From Hexactinellida sp. DTS-2022 (Eukaryota > Porifera > Hexactinellida), in NCBI GenBank assembly GCA_028753945.1, contig JAPNXP010000002.1, positions 5,518,001 through 5,582,000 of the forward strand: 64,000 bases of DNA, read 5' to 3'. The notes under the pieces are model-generated. The model was not told where the DNA came from, did not search any database, and worked only from the letters and a program-made list of their open reading frames with translations. Every line of letters starts with the position of its first letter. Position 1 is the stretch's first letter. This document shows positions 55,703 through 64,000 of this stretch, piece after piece. Position numbers and translations under genes: made by a program.

Positions 55703-58392
55703 CAGGGTTCCGCAAACTTTTATTCATATCAGGCCACATAATCTTAACAAAATTTTCCTCAGGCCGCATCAAAATTAGTGTTGTAGGTCGGGAAATTTCT
55801 TTGGAAATTTTCCGGAAATTTCCGGAAATTTTACATGGAAATTATTATATTACCTAGTTTTTTTAATTTCATAAACCATATCAATAATGTAGAGTTGTTA
55901 CTGTGCGCTTGTTATTTTCACTCATGACAGTCTAACTTTAGTAGCACAAAAACTTTGGCTATTTCAAATAAAGTTCCTAAGCATAATTTGTAATATATAA
56001 TCTTTCCAGAAATTTCCATAAGAAATTTTTTTTTGGGAAATTTACAACACTAATCAAAATATCTAGAAATCTTTCGAAATTTATGACAAAACTATTTTGT
56101 TGTAATACTAGAACTATATTAATTGATAAGCAAAAGTGCTCAAAGGACTCTAGTCAAAAGGTAATACAGTTATGATAAAAGTAATGACAATAATATTTAA
56201 TTTTAATGAGAGGGGTGGATTTGTCCTTTTCTTGCAATTTTTTCAAATTGTGGTGAGTAAATTGTCACTGCAGCTTTTATTAGTTCGGATGTGTGATCTG
56301 GTGTAAGTTTATTCCTTGTTTTTGACTTTACTGTATTCATCACGGAAAAAGTTACCTCGCAACAGTATGTTGAGCCAAACATTGACAGTACAATTTTCGC
56401 CAGATTTCTCAGGTTTTTCTGATGCACTTGATTCCAGAATAATGTAAGATGCTCAGCGTTTCTATGTGTTCTTTTCAGCACATCATTCGACTGAATTTCA
56501 ATCAACTCCATTTGGCATTCGGCCAGGGTTTCTTTCGATATGAATAGTGTGCATTCACTTAGTTCTTCAGGAAGAATAAGCCAAGGATCTGAAACTAAAG
56601 TAAATGCAGTTTTTTGGGCTCTGAAATCACTGAAACGTTTTTCAAATTCATTTAGTAAATCTTCAATACATTTGGTGTGCAGTTCCTGCTGATTCAGTTT
56701 CCATTTCTTATCTTTTAATAATTGTAATCTCTTAAAATGAGTAAAGTCTCCCGATTTTAAGTGAGCAAGAAATAGACGAAGTTTGTTTACGAATGAAATT
56801 ACATTTGTAAACATTTCAGTTACAATTTTATGTTTCCCCTGCAGTTTCAAATTTAGGACATTAAGGTGTTCAGTTATGTCAGCTAAAAATGCCACATTTT
56901 CGATCCATGCTTTATCCTCAAATTTATTCAAGATATTACTTATTTTGTTTGGCAAAACACTACGCTCACTCAAATATGTTTTAATTGGCTCAAACAGATG
57001 GAAAAAATGATCAAGGACTAAACCTTTAGATAACCATCTCACTTGTGAATGATACACCAATTCACGATAATGTGTATCATACTCATTGAGTAGTTCCCGG
57101 AATTGGCGATGATTCAAGGCATGTGAACGAATAAAGTTGATAATATCAACAATATCTTTCATCACCTCGTCAAACATTTCTGCGTGTAAAGCCGCCAGGT
57201 TTTCTTGGTGTATGATACAGTGGTAAGATAAAATGTTATTTCGTGTCTCGTCATGCATTTTAAAGAGAGTGGTGAAACCTGCTGTTCTACCAATCATTGA
57301 AGGAGCGCCATCGGTTGTAAGAGAGTATATCTTTTCGATAGGAATATTGAACTTGTGCAGTGTTTCCATAACACAATTGAATATATCTTGTCCACGCGTT
57401 TGACCTGTCAGCGGATAAAGATGGAGAATATCTTCTGTTACTCTGAAATTGTTATCAATGAAACGAATAAATATACAACACTGTGCAATATCTCTTACAT
57501 CTGTACTTTCATCAACAGCGATTGCTATCGCATCACTACCGGCCGCATCATAAGAGATCTGTTCATTGATATTAAAAATACACGATGAGATACGGCGTGT
57601 TGCAGTATCAGCTGACAGAGGAATATCGTCTATCTTTCTAATCAACTTAGTTTCTTTGCCATCAGCTATCTCTTCAACAATAACCTTGGCGCATCGTTTT
57701 ATCAAATCCACGTCAGAATACGCCTTCTGAGCTTGAGCAACCATCCAAGATACTTTCATTGATGCAATATTCCCACAAAGATTTGCATCACCACTATACG
57801 TTCTAACCATCAGCTTCTGAGCTGCTAATTTGGCCGACTTAAGGAAAGCTACTTTGGCAAATCGGACTGAAGTATTTAATGGGTATTTGTCATTGTATAT
57901 GATCTTGTGCTTTGCTGTATAGTGTTCATTCAAATTACTTCGCTTCATAGAGGAAATCGTTGAGTCACAAATTAAACATAAACAGGCGTGATTATGTTCA
58001 ATCACAAAAAATTCATCTTCCCATCCGGGATTGAAATTCCGTGACTCATCAAGCAGCTTTCGTTTCTTCGCAATCATTTAGTTTTAGTCAAAACGAAATC
58101 ACTAGTATATTCTCTAATTTAATACGCATAAATTAAATCTTACTAAAGTATACAGGCATGTAGTATCTGTAGTTTATGGGAATATAATAAAAGTGTTATT
58201 TATAAAGCTAGTTGTGTCCATCATTTCCTGTTTACTAGTACATTAATCAGTGTGTATTTGTGTACAGCCCAGATGAAAATTAGAAATGTCTCTCAGGCCA
58301 CACATGATACAAATTTCCATTGGGCAATCAGGCCGCACATAAGGTTGTTTCAGGCCGCATGCGGCCTGAAAAACCTAGTTTGCGGAACCCTG
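55703..58392 (-). mobile_element. hAT element, GTF2IRD2/Charlie type, apparently whole (2690 bp)
   Basis: The inverted ends CAGGGTTCCGCAAACT are perfect over 16 bp and are flanked by a perfect 8-bp duplication TTCTAGAC (55695-55702, 58393-58400). CAGGCCGCAT-type words repeat near both ends (three on the right, 58317-58365; two on the left), likely transposase-binding sites. It carries one uninterrupted gene on the minus strand. All parts needed for movement appear present, which suggests a young insertion. Confidence 0.93.
56203..58077 (-). CDS. hAT transposase, GTF2IRD2/FAM200-like, 624 aa
   Basis: This is a complete frame. Residues 34-57 form a C-x2-C-x14-H-x4-H finger (C34, C37, H52, H57) for DNA binding. 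The RNase-H fold holds AIAVDESTD (D189), SLTTDGAPSMIG (D256) and YHCIIH (C287, H290), the standard hAT order with its inserted helical domain after them. The last ~70 residues carry the hATC dimerisation region (STYCCEVTFSVMN, LTPDHTSELIKAAV). Closest in style are the Charlie-type transposases that also gave rise to vertebrate GTF2IRD2, FAM200 and SCAND3. The start is the first Met after the right-end subterminal repeats. No stop or frameshift is seen. Its job would be excision and insertion of this element and of non-autonomous relatives with the same ends. Confidence 0.9.
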   Translation of the reverse strand: MIAKKRKLLDESRNFNPGWEDEFFVIEHNHACLCLICDSTISSMKRSNLNEHYTAKHKIIYNDKYPLNTSVRFAKVAFLKSAKLAAQKLMVRTYSGDANLCGNIASMKVSWMVAQAQKAYSDVDLIKRCAKVIVEEIADGKETKLIRKIDDIPLSADTATRRISSCIFNINEQISYDAAGSDAIAIAVDESTDVRDIAQCCIFIRFIDNNFRVTEDILHLYPLTGQTRGQDIFNCVMETLHKFNIPIEKIYSLTTDGAPSMIGRTAGFTTLFKMHDETRNNILSYHCIIHQENLAALHAEMFDEVMKDIVDIINFIRSHALNHRQFRELLNEYDTHYRELVYHSQVRWLSKGLVLDHFFHLFEPIKTYLSERSVLPNKISNILNKFEDKAWIENVAFLADITEHLNVLNLKLQGKHKIVTEMFTNVISFVNKLRLFLAHLKSGDFTHFKRLQLLKDKKWKLNQQELHTKCIEDLLNEFEKRFSDFRAQKTAFTLVSDPWLILPEELSECTLFISKETLAECQMELIEIQSNDVLKRTHRNAEHLTLFWNQVHQKNLRNLAKIVLSMFGSTYCCEVTFSVMNTVKSKTRNKLTPDHTSELIKAAVTIYSPQFEKIARKGQIHPSH

Positions 58393-58400
58393 TTCTAGAC

Positions 58401-60583
58401 TAAATTAGGGACTCTGAAAGTTTCAAGTACTCAGGATAAATATTTTTCGAGATTAAAGTCTGAGAGTGCTAAAAACCATGTTCTTGGATAAATGAAGTTG
58501 AAAATCTACACATATTACATAGCACTATCTTCCAGTATAGTCATTAAATATAGCAATTTGGCATTGATTATGTTAGTGTTGCAAGGCGTGGACTGCCTTA
58601 AACCAATAACAAATAATTAGCTTCAATTAATCGAATTCCATGCAAGTTTCTGTCATATTAATGGAGTCCGCTTTCTTTTGGGACATCTTTATCAGCAATT
58701 AAATCATAGCTAACCTAGTGATTATTGTTCTAATATGTATAATATGTCTACACTAGTTGGGATACAGTATGAATATACTAATATATACGACAATTGAGTT
58801 GAATTATATAACATAGTCAATTAATCTGTTGATGATGCATTAAAAAAATTAAAAAATAAAAATAAAATTCAAATCAGAAATTCAAACCCTTAACCGTAGA
58901 CTGCGGAGTTATTTTCAGGAAAATAGCATACCCTATAGTTCTTTGAATTTAATATTTAGAACCAAATAATTTGAAATCCAACAAGAGCACAATAATATAC
59001 CGACATTCTAGAATTTTTGAAAAATTTACTAAAGGATTTCGACAAAAAGTGATGTCACATACTTTCTCTTTAAATCGATATAACGCCGTTAACATGTAAG
59101 TAATCCTTTGTTTTTAAACTTGAATAATGACTACTATCTTATTAGTCATCAGATCTCAAAAATTGAACAAATCCGATTCACTAAACGAAAGTTAATCTTT
59201 TTAAAAAAATCGGCAAATTTGTTTTTGATGAACCATGGATTAAAAATTACATATATTTGAGTTATATCTATCACAACTCTGTATTAGTCTAACCAAATAT
59301 ACTAAATAGATATTATTTAGTCTAATATATTATTTCGGGTATTTCTACGGTGAAATTTTAACATATAGAATTTACAAAAGTAAGTGGCAGGCAAGTGGAG
59401 CAGTTCACTTTTATGCTACGTCATCATAACAATTTCTGAAAATTTTGATTGTTTGAATGAAATCGATAGAGAGCAGAGTATTTCTTAAGGAAAAAAATTT
59501 TTTTTTTCAAATTTTGGCGGAATAAATTTTTTTATTTTCGGAATAAAAAAATTATTTCCGCAAAATTATTATCTAGATACAGTATACAGTCGAAACCTGT
59601 ATATTCTAACTCGGGTTTTTCTAACTTATCGGTTTATTCTAACTATTAGTAATGCAATATTTTGTAAGAAATTCCAACTATACTGTATTTTCCATCGGTT
59701 TTTTCTTACTATCGATTTTTTCTTGCTATTTTTATCTGTGACGAAATGGTTCAGAAAAAAAAAATTGATTCTCGAAATTTATATGCCAGAAATTTTTTTA
59801 ATGTAATAAAAAAATTTATCTGGAATATAAAACAGTGCTTAAGAAATACCCTGATAGAGAGTACAAAACCATGTCTAAATCCCAATTTTCTTGAAATTTG
59901 AATTATTTGATCGACCTGTTTTCCTCCTGGCACAACGTGTATCAGTAGGCAGTCTACAGTTAATTAACTGATTTTTGGCAATATATGCTAAAAACGGAGA
60001 TATTTGTGCTTATTAATGTTTGTATTTATATAAAGTATTTAAGTGCACGATATAGTACATATAAAGCCAAGGAATGTCAATTGCGATATTAAAAAAGCTT
60101 AATCATCAATAATGACGTTGCCAAATTTACATTTTGAAAACTTTGCAGAATATTTTTTCAAAAATTTCACTTCTACATAATTTTATTATATATAGTACAC
60201 CCTCGCTAAACCGCACCCTGCTAATCCGAACCCTCGCTAATCCGAACAGGAGAAACAAAAATATTTTTCTAATAAATGTGGGAAAAAATCGTAAATTGCA
60301 ATGGAAGTATAATAAAATATGTCTCCGGCAAGTATTTTAAGGAGTACACTAGATGTTTAGTGCGGATTAACAATGTTTGTACAAGTTTGGTTCGGATTAT
60401 CGAGATTCTCATTTATAGATGCCCATAGAAAATGTACTACTTCACTAATCCCAACGAAAATATTTTTGAATCGGACAACCTCTGTTCGGATTAGCGAATG
60501 GTGTACTGTATTAGCTTCATTTCACAGTATTTACTCGCATTTCAATTTTGTCACAAAAACTTAAAATTTTACTCGAAGCATCC
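58401..60583. repeat. Dispersed repeats, including copy 2 of the CGAAGCATCC element
   Basis: Similar blocks to 43200-44142 lie at 58620-58860, 58895-58975 and 60005-60583, and part of the GGCAGTCTAC repeat at 59370-59965. The end CGAAGCATCC (60583) is followed by TTAA. A pogo-like end fragment starts near 59590 (CAGTCGAAACCTGTATATTC). There is no coding sequence. Confidence 0.5.
60193..60508. mobile_element. pogo-like MITE (about 316 bp)
   Basis: The left end is TAGTACACCCTCGCTAA and the right end on the other strand CAGTACACCATTCGCTAATC, with TA to the right (60509-60510). GCTAATCCGAAC words repeat inside. The related copy at 62583-62911 shares inner sequence in reverse. It interrupts the CGAAGCATCC repeat, whose other copy (about 44075) lacks it. 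Confidence 0.82.
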
Positions 60584-60587
60584 TTAA

Positions 60588-61299
60588 GGATCGACCCACA
60601 CCTCAATCAACAATGTTATATTACTTATTCCTAATTATATCAGTGAAAGCCTACTCTATACTGCTTACAAATCCACCGTCTAAATTGATTTCGAATAATA
60701 TTCGCTCGAGTGATTGAGTATAGTTCCATATTACGTAATATTAAATTCATATACCTGACTGAAAATATATGAGGCACTCTCACAAAGTAACCACACTAGT
60801 TCAAGTGTTGATTAAGCTTTATTTATTCAATACATATACTAGTGTAATACCTTCACCTTTAATATTCAGCAATTTCATGCTTACGAGAAAATTTGTAGTC
60901 AGTAAAGTGAAACCAAGGCAATGATTAATGATTATTTTGCATTTTTTTGATTCGAATTCTTATAACACTTCTATTGAAGTATTTGAAGCCTTGTTTTTAG
61001 GTGAAGGTTGAGTAACAATACTATCTAAATAATGCATTTTTCTCAGATCATCAAAAACTCATTAGAATTTTTCTGGAGACGTGTACATGTTGGAGAGTCT
61101 TTGCGACTCGAAATAATTTCTTAAATTTGTACATTTGTATTACGATTCTTTATTTCCAGTTCCATATCTCCTAAAGTATTTAATATTTCTGGATTAAATT
61201 TCCAGGGAATATACACAACATATAGACCTCTCGAAATATGCAATAATATACACTTAATCAGTTTCCCGGAAACGCCCTGTTTGAGGTGTGGGTCGAGCC
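60588..61299. mobile_element. TTAA element, GGATCGACCCACACC family, complete copy (712 bp)
   Basis: TTAA on both sides (60584-60587, 61300-61303). Ends GGATCGACCCACACCTC and GGCTCGACCCACACCTC. It is the uninterrupted relative of 14793-19545. No protein. Confidence 0.9.
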
Positions 61300-61303
61300 T
61301 TAA

Positions 61304-62582
61304 CTTTTATCCCTATGAAATTTCTTATTGGGGAATGGGAAACGGGAATTCATATTAGGGACTCAGTAGATCACATTGTTTTACCAAAGGCGTTCCCCTT
61401 AGCCTATATTATTATTTGGCACTCTCCACAGCAGGATTGCCCCGATCCTGTTTTGTAGTTTAGCTAATTCTTACCTATCAGATATCTGTATGTTGTTTAT
61501 TAAAAAAGCTTTCTTTCAAATCTATTCCTTTTTATATCTATTCCTTTGGCCTGACCGGCCTGACCTCTTCCGCCGCCCCTGCTAATGATTATGATTAATA
61601 TAGCCACGAGGCTAGTACAAATATTTGAGTAACTATATAGTATGAATTGACATTTATTGATCGCTTTTCATAAGTGAATTATTGTATAATGTGTCTTGTA
61701 CAAAGTTTGTTTGGTCTTTATATACCTTTATAGCTTTGAAAGGATTTTTTACAAGTACAGGGTTGCTATTACACAATATACGTACGGACTAATTTCAATT
61801 AAAGTTTGTACAGATATAATGATACTTCCGTCGTTAGCTACATAGGTATCACATGTGTCTTTGTAGAAACAAATTCACTCATATTGTCAAATTTGATGAG
61901 CTAGTACAGATAACAATAATTATTATTCAAGCAAAATCAATTAATATTATTTTAAACCATTATTCGTTAACAACTAGAAGGGAAATTACTCAATTAAGAT
62001 GAATGTTCAAAATTGGAAATATTGAAATACCGTCCGATAGCTTGAATAACTTTTTACTTTAGCTCGAAATATATATTTGGGCGCCTTTGGGCGGCCGTAT
62101 AAATGATTAAAATCGATTCAAAGATAAATATACTAAATATAAACGCAAACAATTCAGCTCGCAATTGTTTGCATTCTAAGATCGGACAGTTGGAATATTT
62201 GCCACAATGCAGGAAGTTATTAATAAAATAGTCCGAAAAGAAAATACATAAAAAATAATAACCTTGTTAGTTGAGTTTGAAAACTAGTTAAAATCTATCA
62301 AATGATGTATGAGAATATACAAATATGTTTTGAATTAACAAAGAATCAAGCATAATTAAATATAGCAAGGTTGGCTAACAATAGATATTTGTGGTTTTTC
62401 AGAAATTTAATTTTCAAATTTTATTGCATAACTTTGACACTTTGTGTAGGCATGATATATTTAACCAGGTAAATGACAATAACATTTTTCTTTTCGTTCA
62501 ACATTATAGAATCGAATGTACGCATTTAAATTAGCATTTGGATATGTCAAATTTTTACCTATTACCCCATAGTTCCACACTG
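61304..62582. other. Non-coding, nothing recognised
   Basis: AT-rich. A short CTGACCGGCCTGACC-like word near 61550 and a poorly conserved GGGCGCC patch near 62080 are unexplained. Confidence 0.35.
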
Positions 62583-62911
62583 TGTACACCCTCGTTAATT
62601 TGAACGGAGGTGTTCCGATTCAAAGGTTTTCTGTTCCGATTAGTAAATTCGTTCGGATTAGTGAACTAATGCATTTTCTATGGGCATCTATAAATGAGAA
62701 TCTCAATAATCAGAAACAAACTTGTACAAACCTTGTTAATCCGCACTAAACATCTAGTGTACTACTTGAAATACATTCCTGAGACTTATTTTTTATTCTT
62801 CCATTGCAATTTACAATTTTTTCAACATTTGTTAGAAGAATATTTTAGTTTCTCCTGTTCGGATTAGCGAGGGTTCGGATTAGCGGGGGTCGAATCAGCT
62901 AGGGTGTACTG
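62583..62911. mobile_element. pogo-like MITE (about 329 bp)
   Basis: The left end is about TGTACACCCTCGTTAATTTG and the right end on the other strand CAGTACACCCTAGCTGATTC, then TA. Inside, TCGGATTAGCG words repeat, and much of the middle is the complement of 60193-60508. Confidence 0.75.
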
Positions 62912-62914
62912 TAC

Positions 62915-63327
62915 TTGGATATGATGTCGACTTTCAAATGAAAGTTTTCCTGATCCAAAACCCTGAATCACATAAACTATTCAAAATAGAATAAATCGCT
63001 CCACTGATAAGTTGTATCTAAACGAGATCTATCCGAAACCGTTGAGCTTTTGATTCCGCGAGCCAAATTGACAAAATGACATCCCCCGCAAGTCTGAAAA
63101 CGTTAGTTTTGACATATAGGCTTTTGAAAAAACTTTTTTGAATTTTTTACTAGATTGACTTGACTAAAGTGTCTTAAACTGGAAAATCACTAGGAATTCT
63201 TTTTAGAATTCTATTGAGAGTGCACATCGGTATTCATACAATCCAAAGATGCAATAAAAGCGAAATAGACAATAGTTGGGATTTTATTTAAATTTTGGAA
63301 TATCTAGAGTATAACTGAACCTGAACC
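62915..63327 (-). mobile_element. TTAA MITE, GGTTCAGGTAT family, diverged right part
   Basis: It follows 14085-14485 from GATGTCGAC to the end ACTGAACCTGAACC with many differences, making it an older copy. Its other part is missing, cut off next to the pogo-like MITE at 62911. Confidence 0.7.
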
Positions 63328-64000
63328 ATTTGTGAAAATTCTAATTTTCTTCGTTCACATTTGTTTAGCCCAATTTAGTTACTTTTCGATATATTTCTTG
63401 ACTCAAGTGAAAACGGCAACCTGATATCCTGACATTAAAGACAAATATTATTTTTGTGACACTGTCATAGTATACTATACTATGAAAGTTGATATATTTT
63501 ATTGCACCTTTGGCTGTTTGTCTGCAGTGCGAAGACTCACAGAAAATTTCAAGTCATGATGTTCAGTAGTTTTGGTATAAGAGACCCCTACCGGACTCAC
63601 CCCTTAAGAATAAATACTCATTAACATATGGATATGTTGGAAAGGGTTCAGACTGAATTTCAAGATTATTCACAAAAACATTCCAAACATTGCAAAGGAG
63701 TTGAGCATCTACCAGTGTTTAGATAAATTTCCCATGAACAATGAGGAAATTTGGAAAATCCCATAGCTTCATCTTATGCTGGTATTGGACAAAGGTTATA
63801 CGGCAGAATTGTTCCATCAATGTTAGTAGACAATCTAATCATAACAACCTTCTCAAAAACAGGAATCCATTAAAGCGAGTATTTTCGAAATGCGCAAGAA
63901 GTTTACGCGGGGAACAACTTCTAATAACATGACTCTTTAAGCACTGAATACACTGATATACGAATATGGTATGTTTATTAATACGAAGTACCAAAGGTGC
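63328..64000. other. Non-coding, nothing recognised
   Basis: A 63-residue frame at 63741-63932 has no recognisable content. No element ends were seen. Confidence 0.35.

Overview
The window is AT-rich, metazoan-type nuclear DNA (by eye about one third GC). It has no operons, ribosome-binding sites or bacterial gene density, and nearly everything recognisable is a eukaryotic DNA transposon or a piece of one. I cannot name the species. The mix of Kolobok, Transib, hAT, MULE, pogo/Tigger, Tc1-like and integrase-bearing elements points to an invertebrate animal with a transposon-rich genome. No complete host gene was found. The only hint of one is a GC-rich, exon-like island at 33998-34141.

Layout. 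1-5800: dispersed repeats, a MULE scrap, a decayed pogo/Tigger transposase (3056-4083), and a TTAA-type element (from 4567) carrying a nested Tc1-like MITE (4983-5548). 5797-10216: a whole Kolobok-type element with TTAA on both sides, matching terminal inverted repeats and an intact 1060-residue transposase ending in a PHD finger. 11384-14485: pogo-like and TTAA MITEs and a Transib relic. 15026-19257: a Transib/RAG1-like element with CACAGTG termini and a perfect CTATA duplication, its transposase split by a 1.23-kb TTAA element. 19880-24650: nested MITEs, including what looks like an inversion scar. 25690-30840: a satellite island (26237-28590) inside a 4.3-kb inverted-repeat frame, with a hammerhead-like core on its left side. 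31120-32290: a decayed transposase. 32391-32975: a hAT MITE built of TGACC repeats. 35533-41238: a ZMYM1-like hAT element with a perfect 8-bp duplication and a broken gene. 41247-42120: the long-palindrome element that hAT jumped into. 43200-48550: a MULE with a RING finger (broken) and more repeats. 49384-51330: an integrase-bearing fossil. 52965-55292: a pogo MITE, a long palindrome, and a hAT element with a nested MITE. 55703-58392: a short, apparently intact hAT element of the GTF2IRD2/Charlie type. 58600-64000: dispersed repeats and further TTAA and pogo MITEs.

How the parts relate. Target-site duplications let many borders be placed to the base: TTAA for at least six elements, TA for Tc1- and pogo-like ones, 8 bp for five hAT-type ones and 5 bp for Transib. 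At least five unrelated-looking repeat families begin with GG directly after TTAA, as the intact Kolobok does, so a Kolobok-type enzyme may have moved all of them. Two elements (Kolobok 5797-10216 and hAT 55703-58392) look structurally whole and could be recent. The Transib element would also encode a full 708-residue protein if its single insertion were absent.
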